DNA of 64,000 nt. It comes from Bacteroidota bacterium. GTDB taxonomy: Bacteria > Bacteroidota > Bacteroidia > 2-12-FULL-35-15. Below, piece by piece: positions 25,884 to 34,810 of this stretch. The notes beneath the pieces were generated by a model, which saw only the letters and a program-made list of their open reading frames with translations, did not search any database and was not told the DNA's origin. A program made the translations under genes and the position numbers. Position 1 is the first letter of the stretch; each line of letters begins with the position of its first letter. Location: contig CANIQT010000022.1 of the NCBI GenBank assembly GCA_947469885.1, forward strand, positions 1-64,000, written 5' to 3'.

Positions 25884-26831
25884 ATGGCAGGATTAAATTT
25901 GAATTCGACAACGCATTTTAACCAATGGATTGGAATAAATGCATTAAACATTAAACCAAGTTCGGCAGCAGCTGTGGCGTTGCGCCCTGCTTTTGCAACA
26001 CGGGCAGGTTTGCTGACATCGGATTTGGTGTTGGTGGGGGTTGTGGCATTGCGGGCAAATGTTGATTTGGACGGGATAGCGGCAGTGAAAGATTTGGCTA
26101 AACTGGCAACGGCTGATGCTTATGGTGTGATAACATCGAATTGTGTAGCATTTGCGATACAATATAGTTTGGTTGATTTGCAGATTCAGATGGAGAATGC
26201 AACTGCAAGTATGATTTTTAAAACGAAGGATGAGAATTTTGTGGCAAAGTGTACTTTGTTAGGGACAACGCTGGCGGCAGTGATAACTGCTAACCCGGTG
26301 ACTGCGCTTGAGTATTTTACTGCTGCACAGTTGACTGCTGCTGCTGCTACTATTCCTACTTTTACAGGGAAGTTAGGTGTTTTTCAGGCGGCACAGGCTG
26401 ATGTGAGGAGTGCGAAGCGAGAGTTTAGCGGGACGTGGATGCCGAGAATGAAGGCTCATATTGTGTTTATGACAAAAATGTTGCCGGGTGCTATAACCAC
26501 AGGTTTTCCGGGTTATGTGGGAGCTTTTGAGTTGTTGTTGAAATTGGTGAATGCAGGAAAACGCGACCAAGGATTGAAACCAATTGTGTTGGATGGTGCT
26601 ACTGGTAACCCGTTTGCGTTGGTTGCAAGTTTTGAGCCGACTAATTATCCTGCGACTGTTAAGCCAAAATTGGGTAAGTCGGATGGTAGTGGTGATTTTA
26701 GATTGATGAAAATGAAGGTTGGTTTGTGGAGGATAAAGTTTAGTGTGCCGGGGTTTGTTACACAATATATAATGGTGCAGGTAACTGCACGGAATGTGGT
26801 GAGTATAACTGTGAGGATGGTGGCGGTGTGA
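25884..26831 (+). CDS. Ala-rich orphan protein with carboxypeptidase-regulatory-like tail
   Basis: The product has 315 residues. There is no signal peptide; it starts MAGLNLNSTTHFNQWIG. Residues 20-210 are very rich in Ala, Thr and Val and look helical. Residues about 235-315 resemble a carboxypeptidase-regulatory-like or prealbumin beta-sandwich (PIVLDGATGNPFALV, GSGDFRLMKMKVGLWRI, VPGFVTQYIMV). Function is unknown. It stands alone next to repeat arrays, its stop is followed by GGATTTA heptamers, and a terminator follows. Confidence 0.7.
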   Translation: MAGLNLNSTTHFNQWIGINALNIKPSSAAAVALRPAFATRAGLLTSDLVLVGVVALRANVDLDGIAAVKDLAKLATADAYGVITSNCVAFAIQYSLVDLQIQMENATASMIFKTKDENFVAKCTLLGTTLAAVITANPVTALEYFTAAQLTAAAATIPTFTGKLGVFQAAQADVRSAKREFSGTWMPRMKAHIVFMTKMLPGAITTGFPGYVGAFELLLKLVNAGKRDQGLKPIVLDGATGNPFALVASFEPTNYPATVKPKLGKSDGSGDFRLMKMKVGLWRIKFSVPGFVTQYIMVQVTARNVVSITVRMVAV

Positions 26832-26864
26832 GGGATTTAGGATTTAGGATTTAGGATTAAAAAA
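26832..26864. repeat. GGATTTA heptamers after the stop codon
   Basis: Tandem GGATTTA units begin directly after the TGA stop of the Ala-rich gene. Confidence 0.8.
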
Positions 26865-26895
26865 AATCCTGCTTTTAAAAGGCGGGATTTTTTTT
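26865..26895 (+). terminator. Intrinsic terminator
   Basis: An 8-bp stem AATCCTGC/GCGGGATT (one T-G pair) is followed by a run of T. It ends transcription of the Ala-rich gene. Confidence 0.8.
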
Positions 26896-27006
26896 GTTGA
26901 TTAATTTATATCTTTGTGAAAGAAATGGAAACAAGTTTATGTGAGTACAACTTACAGGATGATATTCAACCTAAGCCCCACCGCAGAAATCAAGGCTTCA
27001 GCTTAG

Positions 27007-27117
27007 CCTGTACAGGGGGATATATTCGCAAATGAGTTGGATGCCGGAAGCTATTTTTATGAAATAAAAGCCAATGATAGAAATGTGAAAGTGGATAAAT
27101 TAATTATTGTAAAATAA
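27007..27117 (+). pseudogene. Remnant of a T9SS C-terminal sorting domain
   Basis: After a stop codon the frame encodes 36 residues including AGSYFYEIKANDRNVKVDKL and ending IIVK. This has the shape of the last strands of a T9SS sorting domain (GxYFYEI ... KLIIVK). No start codon or intact upstream protein is present. A strong terminator follows, as after a former gene. Confidence 0.6.
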
Positions 27118-27127
27118 AAAAATAATT

Positions 27128-27166
27128 ACCCACCATTGTAAATACCTTGTTCAATGGTGGGTTTTT
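27128..27166 (+). terminator. Intrinsic terminator after the T9SS remnant
   Basis: A perfect 11-bp stem ACCCACCATTG/CAATGGTGGGT with a 13-nt loop runs into T5. It lies just before the next gene's start at 27171. Confidence 0.85.
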
Positions 27167-27170
27167 CTAA

Positions 27171-28178
27171 ATGAAAAAAAAAATATTAAATACATTTTTT
27201 ATTGTCATGCTGAACTTATTTCAGCATCTCTCTTTAAATGCTCAAACTAATCTTGTACCCAATTGGAGTTTTGAAGTAGATAGCTTATGTCCTGACAATG
27301 GTGGTCAAATAAGTTATGCTCCTCCTTGGCGTACTGGAGGGGGGACCCCTGACTACTATAATGCTTGTGATGGAATCGGTCTAACTACAGCAGGTGTGCC
27401 TTTAAACTGGGGCGGCTATCAATATGCAAAAACAGGCAATGCTTACGCTGCAATTTTTTGCTATTCTTTAAGTCCTCCTCCTACTGAAATTAAAGAATAT
27501 TTACAGGTAAAATTAACCGATAGTTTAGTAACAAACAGAAAATATTGTGTGAGTTTTTATTTGAATTTAGCTACTACATTGGCTCAGGCATATCATAATG
27601 TAGCTATTACAGAAATGGGAATGTATATATCTAATGATGCCGTATTATCTACCAACCTTTTAACTTTGCCTTTTACTCCTCAAATTATATCACCTTCTGG
27701 TGTTTTTTTAGATGATACCTTAAATTGGACAGAAATTTCTGGGGAATATATAGCACAAGGTGGTGAAAAATATATTACAATTGGTAATTTTAATAATCCT
27801 ACAGATACTTTTAATATGCCAAATAACAATAATAATCCTACCGTTGTATCTTATTATTTTATAGATGATGTAACGTTTAGGGACTGCACAAATGATGGGG
27901 TAAGTGAATTAGGAATTGGGAATGAGGAATTAGGAATAATGCCAAACCCGGCAAGTGAAAGCCTAACTTTAGAAATAAAAGAAGCCAGGATTCAAGAGTC
28001 AAGAATTAAGATTTATAATGTGGTTGGACAACTGATTTATTATACTACAATTACAACTCACCAAAAAATAATAGATATAAGCACTTACCCAAGTGGTGTT
28101 TATTTTGTTGAAGTGAGGTCCTTCGATAAACTCAGGATGACAGATGTTGTGGTAAGAAAGAAGTTTGTGAAGGAATAG
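27171..28178 (+). CDS. Secreted T9SS protein carrying repeat-derived segments
   Basis: The product has 335 residues. The signal peptide is unusual: MKKKILNTFFIVMLNLFQHL includes a MLNLFQHL stretch that I recognise as translated dispersed repeat DNA. The body (NLVPNWSFEVDSLCP ... YYFIDDVTFRDC) resembles exported proteins of Bacteroidota with a jelly-roll, carbohydrate-binding-like domain. The C-terminal T9SS domain (IMPNPASESLTL ... SGVYFVEV) is preceded by a GIGNEELGI tract from heptamer DNA and contains RSFDKLRMT, another known repeat translation. Export by T9SS is likely; function is unknown. Confidence 0.8.
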   Translation: MKKKILNTFFIVMLNLFQHLSLNAQTNLVPNWSFEVDSLCPDNGGQISYAPPWRTGGGTPDYYNACDGIGLTTAGVPLNWGGYQYAKTGNAYAAIFCYSLSPPPTEIKEYLQVKLTDSLVTNRKYCVSFYLNLATTLAQAYHNVAITEMGMYISNDAVLSTNLLTLPFTPQIISPSGVFLDDTLNWTEISGEYIAQGGEKYITIGNFNNPTDTFNMPNNNNNPTVVSYYFIDDVTFRDCTNDGVSELGIGNEELGIMPNPASESLTLEIKEARIQESRIKIYNVVGQLIYYTTITTHQKIIDISTYPSGVYFVEVRSFDKLRMTDVVVRKKFVKE

Positions 28179-28248
28179 CAATCCCTACTGTTTTTTTTCT
28201 TTAACATTCGTTCACAAATGCAAACCTGTGCCAAGTGGAAAATAATAG

Positions 28249-28256
28249 TATTTTTG
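28249..28256 (+). promoter_or_regulatory. -7 box TATTTTTG for nrnA
   Basis: TATTTTTG (TAnnTTTG) lies 24 nt before the nrnA TTG start codon. Confidence 0.5.
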
Positions 28257-28280
28257 TAGCCCATTAAAAAAAGACGAATT

Positions 28281-29300
28281 TTGAATCAAGCACAAACTAA
28301 AGAAGTAATTGCCCTTTTATCCTCTCCCAAAAACATTGTGATAGTAACTCACTGGTCGCCCGATGGTGATGCCATGGGTTCTTCGTTGGGGTTGTATAAT
28401 TATCTTATCCAGAAAAAACATAAAGTAACGGTTATTACTCCTAACGATTACCCTGCTTTTTTGAACTGGCTGCCGGGGAATAATAAAGTGATTGATTTTT
28501 CGAAAAATGCCAAAGTGGCTAAACCTAAAGTGGCAAAGGCGGATATTATTTTTTGTTTGGATTTTAATTCGTTGAAACGGATTGAGGATTTGGGTGTGGA
28601 AGTGGGAAAAGCAAAAGGGATAAAGTTTATTATTGACCATCATTTGCAGCCCGAAGGTTTTGCAAAATATATGCTTCATACCACTGAGGCTTGCTCAACG
28701 AGCGAATTGGTATTCGATTTTATACACATGATGGGGGATGCCAAAAAGATAAATAAGAGCATTGCTAATTGTTTATATACCGGTATGATGACGGATACCG
28801 GCTCGTTTCGGTTTCCAAGCACCACCGAGCGGACTCATACAATAGTGGCTGCTTTGATAAAGGCTGGAGCTGATAATTCGGAAATTCATAACCGGATTTA
28901 TGATGATAATACCGAAGGCAGATTGCGTTTGTTGGGGTATTGTTTGTCTGAAAAACTTACGGTGCTCAAAGAATATAATACTGCTTTTTTTAGTTTGAGG
29001 GCAGATGAACTGAAACGGTTTAATTATAAAAAAGGAGATACGGAAGGGATAGTGAATTATGCACTTTCGTTGGAAGGGATTTGTTTTGCTGCTTTTTTTG
29101 TAGAGAGAGATGATGCTGTGAAAACTTCGTTTCGTTCGAAAGGCACTTTTGATGTTAATGTTTTTGCTCGTAAAAATTTTAATGGTGGAGGTCATGCACA
29201 TGCTGCAGGTGGACAAAGCGATTTGTCGCTGGATGAGGCGGTGATAAAGTTTGTGTCGGTGTTGCCGGAGTATAAAAAGGAGTTGAATAAAAAGAAATAA
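28281..29300 (+). CDS. nrnA: Bifunctional oligoribonuclease / PAP phosphatase NrnA
   Basis: This 339-residue DHH/DHHA1 phosphoesterase degrades nano-RNA and dephosphorylates 3'-phosphoadenosine 5'-phosphate. The metal site is H24, D28 and D30 (THWSPDGDAMGS), D94 (CLDFNSL), and D119-H120-H121 (IIDHHLQPEG). The DHHA1 substrate-binding motif is NGGGHAHAAGG. The start is TTG, the only start that keeps the full first motif. It is probably the first gene of a run into the FKBP genes. Confidence 0.92.
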   Translation: MNQAQTKEVIALLSSPKNIVIVTHWSPDGDAMGSSLGLYNYLIQKKHKVTVITPNDYPAFLNWLPGNNKVIDFSKNAKVAKPKVAKADIIFCLDFNSLKRIEDLGVEVGKAKGIKFIIDHHLQPEGFAKYMLHTTEACSTSELVFDFIHMMGDAKKINKSIANCLYTGMMTDTGSFRFPSTTERTHTIVAALIKAGADNSEIHNRIYDDNTEGRLRLLGYCLSEKLTVLKEYNTAFFSLRADELKRFNYKKGDTEGIVNYALSLEGICFAAFFVERDDAVKTSFRSKGTFDVNVFARKNFNGGGHAHAAGGQSDLSLDEAVIKFVSVLPEYKKELNKKK

Positions 29301-29303
29301 TTT

Positions 29304-29341
29304 GTCAATTTGACAATTAGTCAATTTGAAAATTTGAAAAT
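29304..29341. repeat. TTTGNCAA-type octamer repeat
   Basis: Tandem 8-nt units (TTTGTCAA, TTTGACAA, TTAGTCAA, TTTGAAAA) begin 3 nt after the nrnA stop and cover the possible TTG start of the next gene. Confidence 0.65.
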
Positions 29342-29900
29342 CAAAGGAGTGGTTTGCAATAATAAAACAATAATATACTTGACTAATTATATTCTTATTG
29401 CTTCATTTATTACTATTACAGCTTGCAACAGGGGTAACAATCACGCTAAACCAGTGAATATAGAAAGTCAGGCGTTTAAGGAAAAGCTGATAGATGCTAA
29501 TAAAATGTATGTGAAGCAGGAGAGTGACGAAATTGATAGGTACGTGGAGCATCACAACTGGAAAATGACAACCACTGGTACAGGATTGCGATACATGATT
29601 ACAAAAAAAGGAACAGGAGAACAGGCAGCAGATGAAAAAAGGGCAAAGGTGAATTATAAAATAAGTTTGTTGGATGGTACTGTTTGTTATTCGTCCGACT
29701 CGACAGGAGCAAAGGAATTTTTGATAGGGAGAGACAATGTGGAGAGCGGCTTACATGAAGGAATAAAATATATGCACGTGGGCGATAAAGCAACGTTGAT
29801 ATTGCCTTCGTATTTGGCACATGGGTTGGTGGGAGATGAGGGCAAAATTCCGCCTCATGCTTCGGTACTTTACGAATTGGAATTGTTGGAATTGAGATAA
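29310..29900 (+). CDS. FKBP-type peptidyl-prolyl isomerase lipoprotein (1 domain)
   Basis: The longest frame is 196 residues. The start is uncertain: TTG at 29310 lies inside a repeat, and GTG at 29349 would give a better lipoprotein signal ending LIASFITITAC. The FKBP domain runs from about residue 85 to the end (TGLRYMITKKGTGEQ, VNYKISLLDGTV, SYLAHG, IPPHASVLYELELLEL). It should assist folding at proline bonds in the periplasm or at a membrane surface. It is the first of four consecutive FKBP genes. Confidence 0.85.
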   Translation: MTISQFENLKIKGVVCNNKTIIYLTNYILIASFITITACNRGNNHAKPVNIESQAFKEKLIDANKMYVKQESDEIDRYVEHHNWKMTTTGTGLRYMITKKGTGEQAADEKRAKVNYKISLLDGTVCYSSDSTGAKEFLIGRDNVESGLHEGIKYMHVGDKATLILPSYLAHGLVGDEGKIPPHASVLYELELLELR

Positions 29901-29904
29901 AAAG

Positions 29905-29941
29905 CCTCACCCCTTAATCCCCTCTCCAAATGGAGAGGGGG
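29905..29941. repeat. CTC-type palindrome, copy 3
   Basis: CCCCTCTCC-AAAT-GGAGAGGGG (29919-29940) is preceded by CCTCACCCC, directly after the first FKBP gene. Confidence 0.85.
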
Positions 29942-29968
29942 TAGGTGGTGATATGCTCAGAAAAAATA

Positions 29969-30871
29969 ATGAAATATAAACATCTAGTATATCTTTTACT
30001 TTTTGCTTTTATTTTCTCTTCTTGCTGGAGAAAATCGAAGTACAAAGGCTATACGCTTACTGATTCGGGGTTGTATTATAAACTTCAAGTTATAGGAGAT
30101 GGCAAACGAAAACCGCAACCGGGTCAATTTCTTCAACTCATTATTACTTATAAAACGGAAAAAGATTCGGTGTTTTTGGATAGTTATTCGAACAATGAAA
30201 CGGGTAAAGTAATTCTTCCGTTTCAACATTCATCGTTCGAAGGAAGCTTTGAGGAAGGATTGTTTACGATGAATGATGGGGATAGTGTTTCGTTTATTGT
30301 AAGTGCTGATTCGTTGTTCAAAAAGTTTTTCGGGGCACCTCTGCCATTGTTTTTGCCCGAAGGAAGTGTAGTAAAAATGGATGTAAAACTGCATAAAATT
30401 TTGACACCGGAACAATATCAGGAAGAGCTGAAAAACTATGAACAGATGGTGGAAGACCGCGACATTGAAGAGCAACGAAAACTACAAACCTATCTGGATA
30501 CCTGCAAAACAGAATACTATCCGCTGAACAACGGAATGTTTTATTTACCAATAAAACAAGGTGTGGGCGACAATGCAGAGGGAGGTAACGCAATAAAAAT
30601 ACATTACAAGGGATACTTTTTAAATGGAAAAATATTTGAGTCAACTTACGACCGAAAACAGCCGTTGGAATTGATTGTGGGCACACAAGGACAAATAATA
30701 AGTGGGCTAGAGTCGGCTATACGACTGATGAACGAAGGAGCAAAAACAAAATTTATTATTCCATCGCAACTGGCATTTGGAGAAGCAGGCTCTTCCACCG
30801 GAATAGTTCCGCCATATACCACCGTGGTTTACGAAATAGAATTACTGAGTTTAAATAAATACAATAACTAA
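29969..30871 (+). CDS. FKBP-type isomerase lipoprotein (2 FKBP-like domains)
   Basis: The 300-residue product starts at the ATG before a clear lipoprotein signal (MKYKHLVYLLLFAFIFSSC, lipidated C19). Residues about 35-150 are a divergent FKBP-like domain (SGLYYKLQVIGDGKRKPQPG ... VVKMDVKLHKIL). A charged helix joins it to a more canonical C-terminal FKBP domain (IKIHYKGYFLNGKIFEST, SGLESAIRLMNEG, QLAFGE, IVPPYTTVVYEIELLSL). An upstream in-frame start at 29945 would bury the lipobox. It is the second gene of the FKBP cluster. Confidence 0.87.
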   Translation: MKYKHLVYLLLFAFIFSSCWRKSKYKGYTLTDSGLYYKLQVIGDGKRKPQPGQFLQLIITYKTEKDSVFLDSYSNNETGKVILPFQHSSFEGSFEEGLFTMNDGDSVSFIVSADSLFKKFFGAPLPLFLPEGSVVKMDVKLHKILTPEQYQEELKNYEQMVEDRDIEEQRKLQTYLDTCKTEYYPLNNGMFYLPIKQGVGDNAEGGNAIKIHYKGYFLNGKIFESTYDRKQPLELIVGTQGQIISGLESAIRLMNEGAKTKFIIPSQLAFGEAGSSTGIVPPYTTVVYEIELLSLNKYNN

Positions 30872-30897
30872 TAATAAATAAATAATAATAACAAACA

Positions 30898-31899
30898 ATG
30901 AACATGACGATTACAAAAACAATTAAAATGGCAGCCTTTGGGGTTGTGCTAACAGTAGTAACCCTTACATCGTGCCACAAATCGCCTTATCCGGGATATG
31001 ATGCAAACGACAATGGTGTGTATTCAAAATTTTATACTCACAACACCGGCACTATGCCAAAAGACAGTGATTTGGTGAGATTAGTGATGTCGTACAAAAA
31101 CAGTAAAGATTCCGTTTTGTTTGATTCGAAAGGAAAAAACAATCCATCAGGTAAAGAATACATTGAATTTCCATTAATGAAATCTACTTTTCGCGGAAGT
31201 TTTGAAGATGCGTTGGGAATGATGTCGGAAGGTGACAGTGCAAGCTTTATGATTTCGGCAGACTCGGTTTATTTAAAAACATTTAAAGCAGAAAAACTTC
31301 CTCCATACATTATGGCAGGCTCTATGCTTACGTTTGAAGCCAAACTTATAAAAGTTACTGGCAAAGAAGAAGTGAAAGCAGAAAAGAAAAAGAAAATGGA
31401 AGAGCGCAATGCGATGCTTGAAAAACGCAAAGGAGAGGAGCAAGCAGAACTTTCGAAATATATTGCTGACAATAAAATAACTACTAAACCAACTGCAAGT
31501 GGTTTGATTTACATTGAAAAAACAAAAGGGAAAGGACCGAAACCTAAAAAAGGAGATAATGTGAAAGTAAAATATACTGGTATGCTTTTGGATGGTAAAG
31601 TGTTTGATACTTCTGATAAAGATGTCGCAAAAAAAGCAAATATATTTGATGAGAAAAGACCTTACGAGCCGATTGATTTTCCTTTAGGCACAGGTCAGGT
31701 AATTGCTGGCTGGGACGAAGGTATAATGTTGATGAGCGCAGGTGCGAAAGGGCAATTGGTTATACCATCGGCTCTTGGTTATGGTGAGCAAGGAGGCGGA
31801 CCTATTCCACCATATTCCACTTTGGTTTTTGAAGTAGAATTGGTTAGTTTCTCGGAAGGAAAAGCAGCTCAAGAGCCTGCAATGCCAACCAGAAAATAA
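30898..31899 (+). CDS. FKBP-type isomerase lipoprotein (2 FKBP-like domains)
   Basis: The 333-residue product has a lipoprotein signal ending VTLTSC at residue 26. Domain order matches the upstream gene: a divergent FKBP-like domain (GVYSKFYTHN ... MLTFEAKLIKV), a Lys/Glu-rich helix (residues about 160-190), and a canonical FKBP domain (VKVKYTGMLLDGKVFDTS, IAGWDEGIMLMSAG, ALGYGEQGGG, IPPYSTLVFEVELVSF). The two genes look like tandem duplicates. Confidence 0.9.
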   Translation: MNMTITKTIKMAAFGVVLTVVTLTSCHKSPYPGYDANDNGVYSKFYTHNTGTMPKDSDLVRLVMSYKNSKDSVLFDSKGKNNPSGKEYIEFPLMKSTFRGSFEDALGMMSEGDSASFMISADSVYLKTFKAEKLPPYIMAGSMLTFEAKLIKVTGKEEVKAEKKKKMEERNAMLEKRKGEEQAELSKYIADNKITTKPTASGLIYIEKTKGKGPKPKKGDNVKVKYTGMLLDGKVFDTSDKDVAKKANIFDEKRPYEPIDFPLGTGQVIAGWDEGIMLMSAGAKGQLVIPSALGYGEQGGGPIPPYSTLVFEVELVSFSEGKAAQEPAMPTRK

Positions 31900-31938
31900 G
31901 TGAGTTTTAAAAATTCATAAATAAATAAATTCATAAAA

Positions 31939-33129
31939 ATGAAAAAAATAGTAGTATTAATTATGTCGATAGCTGCATTGAGTACTTCAGCACAAGAAAA
32001 AAAAATAACAAGCGAACCAGTTAAAAATCCGAAAACAATTAAAACAGAATCGGGTTTGGAATATACCATTACCTCAAAAGGAAATGGAAAAAAAGCATCA
32101 GCAGGTGATAAAATAACGGTGAATTATACCGGAAAATTAACCAACGATACGGTGTTCGATAGCTCGATTCCGAGAGGACAACCTTTTGAATTCAAACTAG
32201 GAGCAGGACAAGTTATCAAAGGTTGGGACGAAGCATTTGCTCTTTTGCAAGAAGGAGATAAAGCAACCATTAAACTTCCTCCAACAATAGCTTATGGCGA
32301 AAGAGCAATGGGGAAAATTCCTGCAAACTCTATTCTTATTTTCGATATCGAATTATTGAAAGTAACCGAGGGGTTGAAACAATGGAGTGCAAAAGGTAAA
32401 GAGAAAGACACCATCACCACCAAATCGGGTTTGAAATACATTATGTTTGAAACTCACAAGGATGCTTTATCGTGTGCAGGTGCAAAGGTTACTGTTCATT
32501 ACAGCGGATTTTTCAGAGATGGAAAAATGTTTGATTCTTCGATGGAGAGAGGCAAACCATTTTCGTTGAAATGCGGAAGCGGACAAGTAATTCCGGGCTG
32601 GGACGAAGGTTTGGCATTATTGCACAAAGGAGATAAAGCAAAACTGATTATTCCTTATACTTTAGCTTACGGAGAAGGTGGTCGTCCGCCACAAATACCA
32701 GCAAAATCGGATTTAATATTTGATGTGGAGATTGTAGATGTTCAGCCTTCGGTATCACCTGTGCCTTATAAAATTACAGGTATTAAAGAACAAACTACTC
32801 CTTCAGGGATAAAATATTATGTAATAAATAAAAGCACTAACCCTGTGAAAGCAGAAGCCGGAAAAACCGTGAAGGTTCATTATTCTGGTTATCTTGCTGA
32901 TGGAAAAATGTTTGATTCTTCGGTAGAAAGAGGTGAGCCAATTGAGTTTCCTTTAGGACAAGGACAAGTAATTCCAGGTTGGGAAGAAGGAATTGCATTG
33001 ATGAATGTGGGAGATAAATTAAGAATTGTAATCCCTTATATTTTAGCTTACGGGGAACAAGGTCGCCCACCACAAATACCAGCAAAAGCTGATTTGACAT
33101 TTGATGTGGAGTTGGTGGATGTGCATTAG
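31939..33129 (+). CDS. Triple-domain FKBP-type peptidyl-prolyl isomerase
   Basis: The 396-residue product has a cleavable signal (MKKIVVLIMSIAALSTSAQ) and three full FKBP domains in tandem, each with VxYxGxLxDGxxFDSS, VIxGWxEgxALLxxGDK and YGexxxxxIPAxSxLxFDVEL-type motifs. All three keep the active-site aromatic and Asp positions (for example FDSS, IPGWDEG, YILAYGEQGRPP), so all may be active. Unlike its three upstream neighbours it has no lipobox. It is the last gene of the cluster, and a terminator follows. Confidence 0.92.
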   Translation: MKKIVVLIMSIAALSTSAQEKKITSEPVKNPKTIKTESGLEYTITSKGNGKKASAGDKITVNYTGKLTNDTVFDSSIPRGQPFEFKLGAGQVIKGWDEAFALLQEGDKATIKLPPTIAYGERAMGKIPANSILIFDIELLKVTEGLKQWSAKGKEKDTITTKSGLKYIMFETHKDALSCAGAKVTVHYSGFFRDGKMFDSSMERGKPFSLKCGSGQVIPGWDEGLALLHKGDKAKLIIPYTLAYGEGGRPPQIPAKSDLIFDVEIVDVQPSVSPVPYKITGIKEQTTPSGIKYYVINKSTNPVKAEAGKTVKVHYSGYLADGKMFDSSVERGEPIEFPLGQGQVIPGWEEGIALMNVGDKLRIVIPYILAYGEQGRPPQIPAKADLTFDVELVDVH

Positions 33130-33154
33130 TCACTGGTCATTAGTAAAAAGCAAG

Positions 33155-33188
33155 TCCCCCGGTGCAATGTAACGGGGGATTTTTTTTA
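33155..33188 (+). terminator. Intrinsic terminator of the FKBP cluster
   Basis: A 7-bp GC-rich stem TCCCCCG/CGGGGGA is followed by eight T. It comes after a short TCATTAG-type heptamer tract that begins at the TAG stop. Confidence 0.85.
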
Positions 33189-33264
33189 CTGCTAAAACAT
33201 AAAAAAAATATTGTTTAAAGAGAAACCTTCAAACTTGCAAAAGAGCAAGTTCGGATGAAAAAAT

Positions 33265-33272
33265 TACCTTTG
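33265..33272 (+). promoter_or_regulatory. -7 box TACCTTTG abutting the cca start
   Basis: TACCTTTG (TAnnTTTG) ends only 5 nt before the cca ATG. Transcription would start at or next to the start codon, giving a leaderless mRNA. Confidence 0.5.
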
Positions 33273-33277
33273 CCCCG

Positions 33278-34681
33278 ATGAAAGAAAAACTAACCCACCC
33301 GGTATTTAAAATTATTGGAGAATGTGCTGATGAGATGGGAATTCCTGCTTATGTAATAGGTGGTTGGGTGAGAGATTTGATTTTGCACCGCCCTTGCAAG
33401 GATATAGATATTGTAGCTATAGGTAGCGGAATTGAGTTGGCTGAAATGGTTGCAAAACGATTGGGAAATCAATATCATGTAAATCTATATAAAAACTTTG
33501 GCACTGCCCAGATAGTTTATGAAGATTATGATATTGAGTTTGTAGGGGCAAGAAAGGAATCGTATCGCTCCGAAAGCAGGAAACCAATAGTGGAGAACGG
33601 AACATTGGAAGATGACCAAAACAGAAGGGATTTTACAATTAATGCACTTGCCATTTCGTTAAATGAAAAAACATACGGTGAGTTGCTCGACCCTTTTTAT
33701 GGATACAAAGACATGGAAGACCAGATTATTCGTACTCCCCTTGCTCCTGATGTTACTTATAGCGATGACCCTTTGCGGATGATGCGCGCAATACGGTTTG
33801 CTACCCAGTTGGATTATGTGATTGAGGAAGAATCGTTGAAAAGTATTACAAGAAATAAGGAACGAATTACTATTATTTCAAAAGAAAGAATAGCGGATGA
33901 ATTGAATAAAATTATATTGGCAAAAAAACCATCTATTGGTTTTAAACTTTTGTTTGATACCGGATTGCTCCACATCATTTTTCCTCAAATGGTTTTACTT
34001 CAGGGAGTGGAAATAATAAACGGCAAAGGTCATAAAGATAATTTTTATCATACGCTGGAAGTGTTGGATAATATTTGTAAAACTACTGATGATTTGTGGT
34101 TGCGCTGGGCTGCTATTTTACACGACATTGCCAAACCACAAACCAAACGTTTTGAAAAGGAACATGGGTGGACGTTTCACGGGCATGAAGATAAAGGTTC
34201 GAGAATGGTGCCAAAGATTTTTGCAGAATTGAAACTTCCATTGAATGAAAAAATGAAGTATGTGCAAAAATTAGTATTGCTTCATCTTCGCCCTATAGTA
34301 CTTGCAAAGAGCGAGGTTACGGATAGTGCTATTCGCAGATTGTTGTTTGAAGCAGGTGATGATATTGATGATTTGATGAAGCTTTGTGAAGCAGATATTA
34401 CATCAAAAAATGAATATAAGGTTCAGAAGTATTTAAAGAATTTTGAACTGGTGAGAGAGAAGTTAAAAGAAGTAGAAGAGAAAGACAACATCCGCAACTG
34501 GCAGCCACCAGTAACGGGCGAAGATATTATGAAAACATTTAATATTCCGGCAAGCCGGGAAGTAGGGATAATTAAAAACGCAATACGAGAAGCCATTTTG
34601 GATGGAGTGATTCCAAATGAATATCAAAAGGCGTATGAGTTTATGGTGGAGATGGGGAAGGAGTTGGGATTGAAGAATTAG
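33278..34681 (+). CDS. cca: tRNA nucleotidyltransferase (CCA-adding / poly(A) polymerase family)
   Basis: The product has 467 residues. The nucleotidyltransferase head has GGWVRD at 28-33 and the catalytic D42 and D44 (KDIDIV). RNA-binding motifs follow ([23 protein letters not shown]). The C-terminal half has an HD phosphohydrolase domain ([22 protein letters not shown]). This layout is usual for Bacteroidota CCA-adding enzymes. Since tRNA-Arg here lacks encoded CCA, such an enzyme is needed. Heptamer repeats start at its TAG stop. Confidence 0.9.
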   Translation: MKEKLTHPVFKIIGECADEMGIPAYVIGGWVRDLILHRPCKDIDIVAIGSGIELAEMVAKRLGNQYHVNLYKNFGTAQIVYEDYDIEFVGARKESYRSESRKPIVENGTLEDDQNRRDFTINALAISLNEKTYGELLDPFYGYKDMEDQIIRTPLAPDVTYSDDPLRMMRAIRFATQLDYVIEEESLKSITRNKERITIISKERIADELNKIILAKKPSIGFKLLFDTGLLHIIFPQMVLLQGVEIINGKGHKDNFYHTLEVLDNICKTTDDLWLRWAAILHDIAKPQTKRFEKEHGWTFHGHEDKGSRMVPKIFAELKLPLNEKMKYVQKLVLLHLRPIVLAKSEVTDSAIRRLLFEAGDDIDDLMKLCEADITSKNEYKVQKYLKNFELVREKLKEVEEKDNIRNWQPPVTGEDIMKTFNIPASREVGIIKNAIREAILDGVIPNEYQKAYEFMVEMGKELGLKN

Positions 34682-34707
34682 TCATTGGTCATTGGTTCAT
34701 TAGTTAG
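34679..34707. repeat. Heptamer repeat after the cca stop
   Basis: TAGTCAT-TGGTCAT-TGGTTCATTAG-type units begin with the cca TAG stop codon. Confidence 0.75.
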
Positions 34708-34810
34708 AATTTAGAAATTAGGATTTCGGATTTATTAAAACATAATTCTTATTTTTGTTCACGAAAAGAAAAAACAATTTAACAGTTTAACAAAAAAGCA
34801 ATTTAAAAAA

